DNA from: Pseudobutyrivibrio sp. MD2005
Lineage (GTDB): Bacteria; Bacillota; Clostridia; Lachnospirales; Lachnospiraceae
Direction of reading: 5' to 3'
DNA: 64,000 nucleotides
Assembly: GCF_000621865.1 (NCBI RefSeq)
Contig: NZ_KK211360.1
Coordinates: forward strand, 162,158 to 226,157
Shown: positions 1 through 9,613 of the stretch, piece by piece
Layout of the letters: each line of letters starts with the position of its first letter
Numbering within the stretch: the first letter of the stretch is position 1
Notes under the pieces: model-generated
Told to the model about the DNA's origin: nothing
Database searches by the model: none
The model's input: the letters and a program-made list of their open reading frames with translations, nothing else
Translations under genes and position numbers: made by a program

Positions 1-14
1 AAGAAAGTATATTT

Positions 15-998
15 ATGGGCAAATTTGCCTTAGCAACAAAGAAGGCATCTGATATTAGAAAGAAATACGAGGCTGAAGATTTACATGTACCTCCATTTTT
101 AATCGCTTCCATTACTAGTAATTGTAATCTTCATTGTGCGGGATGTTATTCCAGGGAAAATGAGGCTACAAAGGACTGTGAGCCAGTTAATCAGCTTACA
201 GATGCACAGTGGCTTGATATATTTAACGAGGCAGAAGCACTTGGGATTAGCTTTATTTTACTTGCAGGGGGAGAACCTCTTCTTAGAAAAGATGTAATTA
301 AAGCTGCAGCGAAAAAGCCTAACATTCTGTTTCCTATTTTTACAAATGGTGTTTTCATCAGTGATGAATATTTTGAGCTATTTGATAATAATAGAAATCT
401 AGTTCCGATTATGAGTATTGAAGGTCATAAGGAAGCTACAGATAACAGACGTGGCGCTGGTATTTATGATAAGCTTATCAGCAATATGGAAAAGTTTAAG
501 GCTAATAATCAAATATTTGGAAATTCAGTTACAGTCACGACAGAAAATATTGACGATGTTCTTTCTGATGATTTCATTTCTATGCTTCAAGGGTATGGAT
601 GTAAAGCTGTTATTTTTGTTGAGTACGTTCCAGTTTCTGATGAGAGCAAAGAGCTTGCCCTTACAGAAGAAATGGAAGAAAAGCTAAGACAAAGAATCGC
701 AGTACTTAGAGATTCATATGAGGATATAGTATTTATATCATTTCCAGGTGACGAAAAGTCCTCTGGAGGATGTGTAGCTGCAGGTAGAGGCTTTTTCCAT
801 ATTAACTCACATGGAGCAGCAGAGCCATGTCCATTTTCTCCTTTCTCAGATACAAATGTATTAGAGCTAGGATTAAAAGGAGCCATTAGTTCTAAGCTGT
901 TTAATAGCTTGCAATCAGGCGATATTCTAATGGATGACCATGTTGGTGGATGTGTGCTTTATGAAAAACGTGACCAAGTTCAGGCATTGCTTGGATAA
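15..998 (+). CDS. Radical SAM protein with C-terminal Cys region
   Basis: Radical S-adenosylmethionine enzyme of unknown substrate. The CX3CX2C cluster motif is C37-C41-C44 (CNLHCAGC), followed by the SAM-binding GGEP at about 85-88. Extra cysteines near 253, 272 and 313 (GGCVAAG, EPCPF, GGCVLYE) suggest a SPASM/Twitch-like auxiliary cluster region. The reading frame is open to the window edge upstream of the ATG and no clear ribosome binding site is visible, so the true start may lie outside. The next gene is about 115 bp downstream and is an acyltransferase, which does not define a pathway. Class assignment is firm; the reaction is unknown. Confidence 0.85.
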   Translation: MGKFALATKKASDIRKKYEAEDLHVPPFLIASITSNCNLHCAGCYSRENEATKDCEPVNQLTDAQWLDIFNEAEALGISFILLAGGEPLLRKDVIKAAAKKPNILFPIFTNGVFISDEYFELFDNNRNLVPIMSIEGHKEATDNRRGAGIYDKLISNMEKFKANNQIFGNSVTVTTENIDDVLSDDFISMLQGYGCKAVIFVEYVPVSDESKELALTEEMEEKLRQRIAVLRDSYEDIVFISFPGDEKSSGGCVAAGRGFFHINSHGAAEPCPFSPFSDTNVLELGLKGAISSKLFNSLQSGDILMDDHVGGCVLYEKRDQVQALLG

Positions 999-1113
999 GA
1001 ATTATTCCTTCAATCGATAATATGTTTATTGATTTGAGAGACACAGCGGAATATGTTAATATATTTCTTGGCTAAAATATTATTTTGCACAACATATTGT
1101 GTCAGGAGAATAG

Positions 1114-1872
1114 ATGTTACGTTTTATTATTGCGATATTGTCTAACTTAAAGCGTGGGCCAAAGATTGTTTCTACAATGCGTAAAATGATTAAGCATAAG
1201 GAAAAATATCCTGAAAAGACACGCTATGCATACGCTTTAAGGCTAATCAGATATCTAAAGAAAAGTGCCAGGATTTCAACAGAAATATATGGCACTGAAA
1301 ACTTGCCTGAGGAAGGCGGATACGTAATGTATCCAAATCATCAAGGAAAATATGATGCTTTAGGCATTATGTATGCCCATAGAGAACCATGCACATTTGT
1401 AATGGATAAGGCCAAATCATACGGATTTTTAGTTCGAGAAATGGTAGATTTGCTTGGAGCAAAGCGTTTGGCACTAGATGATGTTCGTCAGAACATTCGC
1501 ATTATGGATCAGATAACAAAAGAAGTGCTTGAGGGAACCCGCTTTATTCTGTTTTCTGAGGGTGGTTATGCCACCAATGGCAACATTGTTCAGCGTTTCA
1601 AGCCTGGAAGCTTTAAATGCGCTATGAGGGCCAAGGTGCCTATCATTCCGGTTACACTTATTGATTCATATCTAGCTTTCAACAGTTTTAAACCGGGACC
1701 AGTCACTACAAAAGTTATATTTGGCAGGCCAATCACCTACGATATGTACAAAGATATGAAGACCCATGAGGTGGCAGATATCGTTAGAAGTACCATTATT
1801 TCAACTATGGAAGAATTTGGTGTCTATGTTAACAATCCGGAGAACAATCCTAAAATCCATGAAGAAAACTAA
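1114..1872 (+). CDS. Lysophospholipid acyltransferase (PlsC family)
   Basis: Likely 1-acyl-sn-glycerol-3-phosphate acyltransferase acting at the cytoplasmic membrane in phospholipid synthesis. The HX4D catalytic motif is at 75-81 (NHQGKYD), the glycerol-phosphate-binding motif is FSEGG at 147-151 (a variant of FPEGT), and VPIIPVTL is the later conserved block. At 252 residues the length is normal for PlsC. The N-terminus (MLRFIIAILS) is hydrophobic and could anchor the protein. A GGAG sequence precedes the ATG. A terminator follows directly. Substrate specificity cannot be read from the sequence. Confidence 0.85.
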   Translation: MLRFIIAILSNLKRGPKIVSTMRKMIKHKEKYPEKTRYAYALRLIRYLKKSARISTEIYGTENLPEEGGYVMYPNHQGKYDALGIMYAHREPCTFVMDKAKSYGFLVREMVDLLGAKRLALDDVRQNIRIMDQITKEVLEGTRFILFSEGGYATNGNIVQRFKPGSFKCAMRAKVPIIPVTLIDSYLAFNSFKPGPVTTKVIFGRPITYDMYKDMKTHEVADIVRSTIISTMEEFGVYVNNPENNPKIHEEN

Positions 1873-1882
1873 AATATGCTAT

Positions 1883-1912
1883 GAGCTTTGATTTAATTCA
1901 AAGCTCTTTTTT
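1883..1912 (+). terminator. Intrinsic terminator after acyltransferase gene
   Basis: GAGCTTTGA (1883-1891) pairs perfectly with TCAAAGCTC (1898-1906) and is followed by TTTTTT. It ends the radical SAM/acyltransferase stretch. Confidence 0.85.
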
Positions 1913-2063
1913 AATTTATAGGAAAGATTCTGTGATTCCTATAAAGTGTTGGTTATAAATATAATTGTAACCAGAATTTCTAAAATGGACATAATTTCAT
2001 AAAATTTATAGTTTATAATGACTTAAAGAATTGTGGGGAATGGTTCAATTTAGGGGGTTAAAT

Positions 2064-2516
2064 ATGATTTTAAAGGAGTATGATGGTGATTTATTTCACG
2101 TCAATGATCGAGAAACGTATTATGCCCAGGGGATATCAGCCGACTTTGCGATGAAAAAAGGCATTTCTGTCAAATTTAACATGACATACAATACAAAAAA
2201 TAGACTTGTTTCAAAATACGGAAATTACTTAAATAAATGGGATAACACCAGGGATGGTTCACAGGGATTTTGCATTCTTGAAGATAAGGTCCTTAATCTT
2301 GTTATTAAAAGAAATTATATGGATTCACCGACACTGGTATCTGTTAGCATGGCCTTTTTTGAAATGAGAAGTGCTATAGTTACAAATAAAATTAGGGTCG
2401 TATCAATGCCGCAAATAGGATGTGGCCTTGATGGGCTTATGTGGGAAGATGTAAAAAAGCAATTAATAATCGCATTAGAAGACACTGATGTCACAATAAA
2501 AGTATATAGAACTTAA
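2064..2516 (+). CDS. Macro domain protein (TARG1/ALC1-like)
   Basis: Single macro domain, a fold that binds ADP-ribose and in the TARG1-type branch removes ADP-ribose from proteins or nucleic acids. The C-terminal signature GCGLDGLMWEDV and the preceding VSMPQIG are characteristic of this branch. The start at 2064 is chosen because TAGGGGG lies 7-12 bases upstream; the frame is open further up to 2031 but without a ribosome binding site there. The domain fills the whole protein (about 150 aa). It sits 17 bp before the diguanylate cyclase gene and may be co-transcribed with it. No ADP-ribosyltransferase was recognised nearby, so its partner is unknown. Confidence 0.8.
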   Translation: MILKEYDGDLFHVNDRETYYAQGISADFAMKKGISVKFNMTYNTKNRLVSKYGNYLNKWDNTRDGSQGFCILEDKVLNLVIKRNYMDSPTLVSVSMAFFEMRSAIVTNKIRVVSMPQIGCGLDGLMWEDVKKQLIIALEDTDVTIKVYRT

Positions 2517-2533
2517 CCAGAGGAGCATGATTT

Positions 2534-3562
2534 ATGGAAATGAATGTTAGAAGAGCGAAACTAATGGGAAGTATATTATCTATTAGCTTTTTCTTTATAC
2601 ATGTACTTATGTATAATATTTTTCTACAGTGTGGCGTTACTCCTATGGTTAGATTTAATGTATTCAGTATTCTTTTCTATCCTTTCATGACAGTGTGTAT
2701 ATTAAAAGGCTGGTATAGATTGTATGGTTTTGGAACTTATTTAGAAGTTGTTGCCCATATGACACTATCAATTATTTTTACTGGATGGGATAATGGATTT
2801 CAGGTAACACTGTTTGCTTTGAGCGTACTTGCGTTTTATGCAGAATACGTATGCAGTACACTTAAGACAAAATATTTTAGAGTTCTTTCAATCTGTATAG
2901 TTGGTATGGTCGCTTATATTGGTTCATACATTTACGTGTTTTTCCATGGGCATCCATATAATATGCCTGTAAAAGCAAATTATTGTTTAACAATTATTTG
3001 GGGCATAGTTACATTTATAATTGTTATAGCGGTTATGCAAGTATTCATATACATAGTTAAAGAATCAGAAGAAAAGCTTGAGCACCAGATGTCCCATGAC
3101 AAGCTTACAACCTTACCTAATCGTTACTATTTTTCAAATTATATTGAGGATATTAACAATAATCGAGGGTTGAATGGTTATTGGATCGCAATCGCTGATA
3201 TTGATGATTTTAAGCAGATTAATGATACTTATGGACATAATTGTGGAGATTATGTTTTAGCCACTGTAAGTGATATCTTTAGAAACCATGACGAGGTGTT
3301 ATGCTGTAGATGGGGCGGAGAGGAATTTATTTTCGTTAGCTCTGGAAGAGGCGGACAAGTGGAAGGTTATGAATTCATTGATGATCTGCGTAAAATAATT
3401 GAGAATTATGAATTTCGGTTTAATGGATTTAGCTTTTATGTAACTGTTACTATTGGAATGGCAGTTTATGACAATGACATGACTATTGATTCATGGATTA
3501 GTACCGCTGATGGCAAGCTATATGAAGGCAAGCATAATGGTAAGAACAAGATTGTTTTATAG
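2534..3562 (+). CDS. Membrane-anchored diguanylate cyclase (GGDEF)
   Basis: Makes cyclic di-GMP from two GTP. Residues 1-175 hold about six hydrophobic segments (membrane sensor module), a short linker follows, then a GGDEF domain from about 185 with the active site GGEEF at 261-265 and the DIDDFKQIND region at 222-231. The expected inhibitory RxxD is not at its usual spacing: RNHD lies two residues too far from GGEEF, so product inhibition may be absent. Length is 342 aa with an AGAGGAG ribosome binding site. A strong bidirectional terminator follows. Signal sensed is unknown. Confidence 0.88.
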   Translation: MEMNVRRAKLMGSILSISFFFIHVLMYNIFLQCGVTPMVRFNVFSILFYPFMTVCILKGWYRLYGFGTYLEVVAHMTLSIIFTGWDNGFQVTLFALSVLAFYAEYVCSTLKTKYFRVLSICIVGMVAYIGSYIYVFFHGHPYNMPVKANYCLTIIWGIVTFIIVIAVMQVFIYIVKESEEKLEHQMSHDKLTTLPNRYYFSNYIEDINNNRGLNGYWIAIADIDDFKQINDTYGHNCGDYVLATVSDIFRNHDEVLCCRWGGEEFIFVSSGRGGQVEGYEFIDDLRKIIENYEFRFNGFSFYVTVTIGMAVYDNDMTIDSWISTADGKLYEGKHNGKNKIVL

Positions 3563-3576
3563 TTTAAAAAACATTA

Positions 3577-3602
3577 AAGACCCACCGATAATGGTGGGTC
3601 TT
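3577..3602. terminator. Bidirectional intrinsic terminator
   Basis: Perfect 10-bp stem AAGACCCACC / GGTGGGTCTT with a 6-nt loop, between two convergent genes. A-rich on the left and T-rich on the right, so it can serve both strands. Confidence 0.85.
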
Positions 3603-3637
3603 AATTATATAGTAATGAACATTTTGAATTAGCAATA

Positions 3638-4891
3638 TTAGATATCTACTTTTGTTGTTCCGCCGAGGAATGTAGGAAGTGATTTTCCATCGCGCTTCCA
3701 CTGAGAGTATTCGGCAGTAGCAGCAAACATAACGTCACCAGCTGAATTAAGAGCTGTCTCTACAGAATCCTGTACAACTCCAATGATAAATCCTACTGCA
3801 ACAACCTGCATTGCAACATCTGAGTTAACACCAAATAATGAGCAAGCCATTGGAATAAGAAGTAATGAACCACCTGCAACACCTGAAGCTCCACAAGCTG
3901 CAAGAGTAGCAATGAAAGCAAGGATTAATGCTGTTGCAAACGATACCTGAATTCCGACTGTATTAGCTGCTGCAAGTGACATAACAGCGATTGTAATAGC
4001 TGCACCATCCATGTTGATTGTTGCGCCAAGAGGAATTGAAACGGCATACATTTCTCTATCCATACCGAGAGCTTCACAAAGCTCCATGTTTACAGGAATA
4101 TTAGCAGCAGAGCTTCGTGTAAAGAATGCTGTTACGCCTGATTCCTTAAGGCATCTAAATACTAGTGGATATGGGTTTGTGCGAAGAACAATTGCTGCAA
4201 GCAATGGATCAACAACAAGAGCAACTGTGAGCATGCATCCAACTAAAAGAGCGAGGAGTTTACCATAATCTGTGAAGATTGCAAGTCCATTAGTTGATAC
4301 GTTTGCGTAAACAAGACCCATGATACCGAATGGTGCAAGGTTAATAATCCATTTAACTGCTAAAGATACGAGTTCTGAAATATCTTCCATTACTTTCTTG
4401 GTTGTATCGCTAGCTGTTCTCTTTGCTGCAAGACCAAAAATTACTGCCCAGAATAGAATACCGATATAGCGACCATCAACGATAGCGCCAACTGGGTTGC
4501 CGACCATAGTAGAAAGAAGATTAGAAAGGACTTCACCAACACCTGTTGGAATTGTTTCTGCTTCAGCGGCTTCAGTAAGTACGATTGTTTGTGGGAACAT
4601 AAAGCTACCAACTACAGCTACAAAAGAAGCAAGTAAAGTACTTACCATGTAGAGCAGGATAACGAGACCGAAACGGCGGTCGAGTTTATCATTGCCCTGA
4701 GCAAGTGATGAAATAACGAGTACAAATACAAGTACAGGAGCTACGGCCTTTAATGCGCCTACAAAAATAGTTCCTAATAAAGAGATACAATTTAAATTAT
4801 CAAACAGAAGTCCAAGGACAACACCAATTAATAAACCGCATAATATTCTGATGATAAGACTTATGCTGCTGTACATTTTTATGATTTTCAT
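3638..4891 (-). CDS. sstT: Serine/threonine:Na+ symporter
   Basis: Member of the dicarboxylate/amino acid:cation symporter family, SstT branch, importing serine and threonine with sodium. The 417-residue length, the N-terminal pattern ISLIIRILCGLLIGVVLG, the helical-hairpin-1-like serine stretch TRSSAANIP and the NMDGAAITIAVM motif are family hallmarks. About eight membrane helices plus two re-entrant loops are expected. It lies 42 bp downstream of the AGCS symporter gene on the same strand, so the two may form an amino-acid uptake operon transcribed leftward. Confidence 0.9.
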   Translation of the reverse strand: MKIIKMYSSISLIIRILCGLLIGVVLGLLFDNLNCISLLGTIFVGALKAVAPVLVFVLVISSLAQGNDKLDRRFGLVILLYMVSTLLASFVAVVGSFMFPQTIVLTEAAEAETIPTGVGEVLSNLLSTMVGNPVGAIVDGRYIGILFWAVIFGLAAKRTASDTTKKVMEDISELVSLAVKWIINLAPFGIMGLVYANVSTNGLAIFTDYGKLLALLVGCMLTVALVVDPLLAAIVLRTNPYPLVFRCLKESGVTAFFTRSSAANIPVNMELCEALGMDREMYAVSIPLGATINMDGAAITIAVMSLAAANTVGIQVSFATALILAFIATLAACGASGVAGGSLLLIPMACSLFGVNSDVAMQVVAVGFIIGVVQDSVETALNSAGDVMFAATAEYSQWKRDGKSLPTFLGGTTKVDI

Positions 4892-4933
4892 ATTATTTCT
4901 CCTAAGTTTTATTATAAGATGAAGGTATATAGA

Positions 4934-6463
4934 TTAAGCAGTTTTATTAGCTTCTTTTTCTAGGCTTTTTTTTTGCTTTAATTCGTGCTCGTGAAGCTCC
5001 TGAATGTCATCAAGTGCAGAAAGCATTGGCTTTACATCTTTGTGCTGAAGATTTCTTTGAATGTAATTGTGTGTAATCTTCATTACCGTACCACTAAGAC
5101 TTAAAACACCAATAAGGTTTGGAATGGCCATCATACCATTTAAAGTATCTGAAATATCCCAAGCGAGAGATAAGTCCATTGTTGCACCAACTACAATAAA
5201 TAATACGAATACAATCTGATAGAACTTAATATTCTTTCTTCCAAAGAGATATTCGAATCCTTTGCTACCATATTGGCTCCAGCCTAATGTTGTAGAGAAG
5301 GCGAAGAGTAAGATCGCAACAGCGATAAACATTGAACCAAAGCGTCCAAATACTGTTGAAAATGCTTCAGCTACAAGAGCAGTTGAAACCTGGTCTGAGA
5401 TTACAACACCTGTTTCAAGATCAACAAGTCCACTTGAAAGCACAGCGAAGGCTGTAATTGTACAAACAACAATTGTATCCGCGAATACTTCGAAGATACC
5501 CCACATACCCTGAACAACTGGCTCTCTAACATTAGAAGATGAGTGAACCATTACTGAAGAACCAAGACCTGCTTCGTTTGAGAAAACGCCGCGCTTCATT
5601 CCCCATTGAACTGCCATTGCAACACCGCTACCAACAATACCACCGCCAACAGCACGCATACCAAAAGCGCCTTTAATAATAGAAGTGAATACTGCACCAA
5701 ACTGATTGATGTGAACAGCGCATACAATGATTGCACAAATCATATAAATAACGGCCATGAAAGGTACAAGCTTTTCAGTAACTGCTGCAATTCGCTTAAG
5801 TCCACCTACAATTACTAATGCTCCAAGAATCATAAGGAAAATACCAGTTACTAATGAAGGGATACCAAAGGCTGACTTAATATTTACAGCGATAGAATTT
5901 ACCTGGCCCATATTACCGATACCAAATGATGCACCAATACAAAATACACTAAATAATGTGGCGAGTATCGCACCGATTTGCTTACAACCCTTTTTAGAAC
6001 CTAGGCCATCGTGAAGATAATACATGGCACCGCCACACCATTCATTTCTTTCATTACGTCTGCGGTAGTATATACCAAGAACATTTTCGGCAAAGTTTGT
6101 CATCATACCGAAGAAAGCAACAATCCACATCCAAAAGATAGCACCAGGACCACCAGAAGCTATGGCTGCTGCAACACCGGCGATATTTCCTGTTCCAATT
6201 GTAGCTGCAAGTGCTGTGCAAAGACTTTGGAACTGGGAAATCTGTGTATCTTCCTTATGTGTATGTGCTGTAACATGTGAGTCTTTGAAGATACCGCCAA
6301 TTGTATTAGAAAGCCAATGCTTAAAATGACTAATCTGGAAAAACTTGGTGAGGCATGTCATGAGAATACCTGTTCCAACCAGCAAGATAAGCATTGGAAG
6401 TCCCCATACAAATCCGTTAATTGCGTTATTGATTACTTCAACTTTTGATAGAAAGCTTTCCAT
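4934..6463 (-). CDS. Sodium:alanine (AGCS) symporter
   Basis: Alanine/glycine:cation symporter family (AlsT/DagA-like), 509 aa with about 10-11 membrane segments. Recognisable blocks are SLCTALAATIGTGNIAGVAAAIASGGPGA-type Na+/substrate site (written here in part), WMWIVAFFGM, and KRGVFSNEAGLGS in the middle. The tail after residue 475 is charged and cytoplasmic. GGAGGAAAT provides the ribosome binding site just upstream of the start. No glycine-type riboswitch was seen in the leader. First gene of a probable two-gene leftward operon with sstT. Confidence 0.9.
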   Translation of the reverse strand: MESFLSKVEVINNAINGFVWGLPMLILLVGTGILMTCLTKFFQISHFKHWLSNTIGGIFKDSHVTAHTHKEDTQISQFQSLCTALAATIGTGNIAGVAAAIASGGPGAIFWMWIVAFFGMMTNFAENVLGIYYRRRNERNEWCGGAMYYLHDGLGSKKGCKQIGAILATLFSVFCIGASFGIGNMGQVNSIAVNIKSAFGIPSLVTGIFLMILGALVIVGGLKRIAAVTEKLVPFMAVIYMICAIIVCAVHINQFGAVFTSIIKGAFGMRAVGGGIVGSGVAMAVQWGMKRGVFSNEAGLGSSVMVHSSSNVREPVVQGMWGIFEVFADTIVVCTITAFAVLSSGLVDLETGVVISDQVSTALVAEAFSTVFGRFGSMFIAVAILLFAFSTTLGWSQYGSKGFEYLFGRKNIKFYQIVFVLFIVVGATMDLSLAWDISDTLNGMMAIPNLIGVLSLSGTVMKITHNYIQRNLQHKDVKPMLSALDDIQELHEHELKQKKSLEKEANKTA

Positions 6464-6695
6464 ATTTCCTCCTCTTACTTTCGGGCACCTGAATTACCCA
6501 AAAAATATATGAAGAATATACCATACTACTTTACTAATGTAAAGTGTTAAATTGTGTTATAATATCTTAATAAATAATGAGGTTTATATGTAATTTTGCT
6601 ATAATATCAACGAAGAGAAATCTTTAGGTAATATTTCATCGCTATAAATGATTTAAAGCCATAACTTCATATTTATAAATGGGAGATACTTGTAA

Positions 6696-7388
6696 ATGTT
6701 AAAAACTGTTGTTATATATGGGCAGAACCACAAAAGCTCGACTTATCATATTGCCCATAGCTTAGCTGAGAAAATAGGCGGCGATATAACAGAATATTTT
6801 TTGCCAAGAGACTTTGGTGAGTTTTGCCTTGGATGTAATACATGTTTTTTCAAAACTGCTGATCACTGTCCACATTATGCGAAGTTGCAGCCTATTATTA
6901 AATCATTAGACGAGTCTGACGTAATAATTCTTGCAAGTCCAGTTTATGTATATCATGTAACTGGTCCAATGAAAGCATTTTTAGATCATTTTGGTAATAG
7001 ATGGATGGTCCATTGTCCAGAAGAATCCATGTTTAAAAAGCAGGGAGTTTGTATCTGTACAGCTGCCGGTGGAGGTATGAAATCTACATTAAAAGATATG
7101 GTAGATAGCCTTTCTTTCTGGGGTGTTGCAAGAATTCGTAAATACGGTAAGGCTGTTATGGCTGTAAATTGGGAGGGTGTCAGTGATAAAAAGAAAGCTC
7201 TCATTGATAAAGATATGACATTTCTTGCCAATAAGATAATTAAAAACAGCAAAAATGTTAGGGCTTCATTAAAGACTAAGCTATTATTTTACTGTATGAG
7301 ATTTGTTCAAAGAATCAGTAAAAATCCAAAGGATACTAAATACTGGAATGATAAAGGATGGCTTAAAGATAAAAGGCCTTGGAAATAA
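6696..7388 (+). CDS. Flavodoxin-like NAD(P)H-dependent FMN reductase
   Basis: NADPH-dependent FMN reductase/multimeric flavodoxin WrbA-like family. The N-terminal VVIYGQNHKSSTYHIA loop would bind FMN phosphate, LASPVYVYHVTGPMKAFLDH is the conserved core, and the CLGCNTCFFKTADHCP cysteine cluster is typical of the iron-sulfur-flavoprotein-like members. 230 aa, the C-terminal 60 residues are basic and extend past the usual fold. Monocistronic: an own promoter region lies upstream (TATAAT at 6558 and 6600) and a terminator directly follows. Confidence 0.8.
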   Translation: MLKTVVIYGQNHKSSTYHIAHSLAEKIGGDITEYFLPRDFGEFCLGCNTCFFKTADHCPHYAKLQPIIKSLDESDVIILASPVYVYHVTGPMKAFLDHFGNRWMVHCPEESMFKKQGVCICTAAGGGMKSTLKDMVDSLSFWGVARIRKYGKAVMAVNWEGVSDKKKALIDKDMTFLANKIIKNSKNVRASLKTKLLFYCMRFVQRISKNPKDTKYWNDKGWLKDKRPWK

Positions 7389-7390
7389 TA

Positions 7391-7422
7391 AAAGCGCACT
7401 ATTCAAATGAGTAGTGCGCTTT
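7391..7422. terminator. Bidirectional terminator
   Basis: AAAGCGCACTA (7391-7401) pairs with TAGTGCGCTTT (7412-7422), with T-rich sequence after it. Lies between the convergent reductase and LysR genes. Confidence 0.85.
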
Positions 7423-7437
7423 ATTTCTTTTGGGCAA

Positions 7438-8400
7438 CTAGAGTTTTAGTGCAAGCTTGGCCTGAACAAATTCTCGAAAAGCAGCTGCTGCTGGTGTTTC
7501 TTCTTTTTCAGTATTTTGGTAAAGATTAATAATTCGCTTAATATCTGGATTATCAAGTTTTATCATTTTAGCTTGAGAAAAACCAGCCAGGCCAGGAGCG
7601 TTCTGAGGGATTAGTGCTACGCACTCACTTCGTGAAATCATTTCTAAAACAATACTGTAGTGTGTGGTTTCCAATCTGCAATTAGGTATGAACCCATATT
7701 GCTTACAAAGTTCAAGAATTCTTGCTCTATGAGAATGTTCAGCCGTAGGTAAAATGAAAGGAAGATCTGCGGCCTCTTTAAGAGAAATAATATCTTTTGA
7801 GGCGATTTTCATATCTTTATTTACAACCAAAGCATACGGCTCATCCATTATTTTCACAAGATGCTTAAAGGAATTATTGGTGTTATGACTATTAGTATCA
7901 TCAAAGTTATTTGAAGAACTTGCAGGCGTTCTTGCAAAGCCATCAGAAAAATTTATATGTGTATCACCAGAGGTGGCTCTAATTGCAAAATCACAATCAT
8001 CCCAATCAACATAATTATCGTATGCGTAGGATGTCTTTTCACAGAGAAGAATGTTGGGATATAGAAGTGAAAACTCTGAAATCAATCTAGCTACGTGCAT
8101 ATTTTCAACGCAGGTGACAATTGAAAGAGAGCCTGCAGTTTTAGAATTTGTTTTTGATGCAAGTCGAATTAAATCTACCTGAGACAGAAACTGCTCACAG
8201 GTATTATAGAATTCTTTACCACTTTGACTTAGGATGATGTTTCTTCCAGCTCTTTCAAAAAGAACCATATCTAGTTCCTTTTCCATAGTTTTGATTATTC
8301 TACTAAGAGCAGGTTGCGATACATGCAATTCTTCTGCGGCTTTAGTCATGTTTCCGATTTCTGCGATTTTTCTAAAATATTCTAATTGAGTGGTATTCAT
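7438..8400 (-). CDS. LysR family transcriptional regulator
   Basis: LysR-type DNA-binding regulator, 320 aa. The N-terminal winged helix (MNTTQLEYFRKIAEIGNMTKAAEELHVSQPALSR, shown here as the helix-turn-helix around 18-37) is canonical, followed by the LysR substrate-binding domain. An Asn/Ser/Asp-rich insert near residues 155-175 is unusual. It is divergent from the esterase/permease pair, separated by 190 bp with two palindromes, so it very likely controls that pair and itself. The inducer is unknown. Confidence 0.9.
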   Translation of the reverse strand: MNTTQLEYFRKIAEIGNMTKAAEELHVSQPALSRIIKTMEKELDMVLFERAGRNIILSQSGKEFYNTCEQFLSQVDLIRLASKTNSKTAGSLSIVTCVENMHVARLISEFSLLYPNILLCEKTSYAYDNYVDWDDCDFAIRATSGDTHINFSDGFARTPASSSNNFDDTNSHNTNNSFKHLVKIMDEPYALVVNKDMKIASKDIISLKEAADLPFILPTAEHSHRARILELCKQYGFIPNCRLETTHYSIVLEMISRSECVALIPQNAPGLAGFSQAKMIKLDNPDIKRIINLYQNTEKEETPAAAAFREFVQAKLALKL

Positions 8401-8474
8401 TTTAACTCCATTTTGTCTAAAAAGTAAGTTATATAATTATCAATATTGCACTAAAATGCTATGGAAAATAAATA

Positions 8475-8523
8475 AATCATAACATTACTGTTATGATTAT
8501 ATACCAAAATGTCTATTAGACAT
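8475..8523. promoter_or_regulatory. Two palindromes in the LysR/esterase divergent region
   Basis: AATCATAAC (8475-8483) and GTTATGATT (8490-8498) form a perfect inverted repeat with a 6-nt centre. ATGTCTA-T-TAGACAT (8509-8523) is a second perfect palindrome 11 bp further. The position between the divergent starts and the T-N11-A-like form fit LysR recognition and activation sites. Assignment to this LysR is inferred from position. Confidence 0.6.
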
Positions 8524-8593
8524 AGAGGAGATTTGCAAATATACTTTAAGTATAAATTAGTTAAATAATTAACAAGATAGAAAGGGAATGGTT

Positions 8594-9583
8594 ATGGATA
8601 AGAATTTTCCGACAAACCGCAGTATCTGGATTAAATCAGAGCCTGAAATTGACGTAACACAATTTGCAAAGACCGAACTAGATATTCAATACGCCAATGA
8701 ATCTGTTAATCAGATTTTAGATATATGGTATCCAGATAAGGGAGAGGGCCCATATCCTGTTGTGATAGTATTTCATGGTGGGGCTTTCGCTGCTGGTCAT
8801 AAGCGTACTCATTATATTAAGAGCATGTGTAAGCCGATTTCACAGGGCTATGCTATTGCAACAATTGAGTATCGTCTTTATTCTGAGGCCAAGTGGCCAG
8901 CGCAGCTATATGATGGAAAGGCTGCAATCAGATTTTTAAGAGCTAATGCAGAAAAATACAATCTTGATCCAAACAAATTTGTTGTTTGGGGAAACTCTGC
9001 AGGAGGAAATGTTACTCAGCTTTTAGCAGTGACAGGGGATAATCCAGAGATGGATGATTTATCAATAGGAGTTGAAGCTTCTAGCAAGGTGCAGGCAGCA
9101 ATTGCCTGGTACACAACTAGTGAGCTTATGAGTTGTGAACAGTTTGGTTTTGATATAGCAGAAAAGCGTAATGCAACAGGTGCTGGTAAAGGAATGATGC
9201 CAGGTGATGGTAAAGGGGCAAACTCTATGTTTGGAGAGCTTTTAGGTTTTAATCCATTATGGTATCCTGAAAAAACATTAAAGGCTAGTCCGATTGCGTA
9301 CGTTACTAAGGATTGTCCTCCAATGCTTCTACAGCATGGATTAAATGATATGGTTATAGATCCAAGACAATCGATTTACATGAAAGAGAAGATTGATGCT
9401 CTATGTGGAGAGGGTCGTGCTGAATTAGATCTTTTTGAAGGGGAGCCACATGGAAGTCAGGTAATTAAAGCGGACGAAAACATTAACCGTTGTATTGATT
9501 GGTTGGATAAGATTTTCTGGGATGGAAAGAACCCATATAGATGTCCGTTAAAAGACATTAAAGTTCTACCATTAGAACAATAG
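8594..9583 (+). CDS. Alpha/beta hydrolase (esterase/lipase)
   Basis: Esterase of the alpha/beta hydrolase fold. The oxyanion-hole HGGAF (about residues 58-62), the nucleophile elbow GNSAGG (Ser about 135), the acid LNDMVID and the histidine PHGSQ near 290 complete the triad. Start 8594 is preferred because AAGGGA lies 6 bases upstream; an ATG at 8588 would be only one base from that ribosome binding site. It is 30 bp ahead of a GntP-like permease, suggesting that the imported compound is an ester or that the acid released is transported. No signal peptide, so cytoplasmic. Confidence 0.82.
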   Translation: MDKNFPTNRSIWIKSEPEIDVTQFAKTELDIQYANESVNQILDIWYPDKGEGPYPVVIVFHGGAFAAGHKRTHYIKSMCKPISQGYAIATIEYRLYSEAKWPAQLYDGKAAIRFLRANAEKYNLDPNKFVVWGNSAGGNVTQLLAVTGDNPEMDDLSIGVEASSKVQAAIAWYTTSELMSCEQFGFDIAEKRNATGAGKGMMPGDGKGANSMFGELLGFNPLWYPEKTLKASPIAYVTKDCPPMLLQHGLNDMVIDPRQSIYMKEKIDALCGEGRAELDLFEGEPHGSQVIKADENINRCIDWLDKIFWDGKNPYRCPLKDIKVLPLEQ

Positions 9584-9613
9584 TAATCATGTATAAAGGA
9601 AAGGGAGTTTAAA

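Noticed and set aside
5262..6280. Several plus-strand open frames inside the AGCS symporter gene
   Set aside because: They are antisense shadows; the minus-strand protein is a clear full-length family member.
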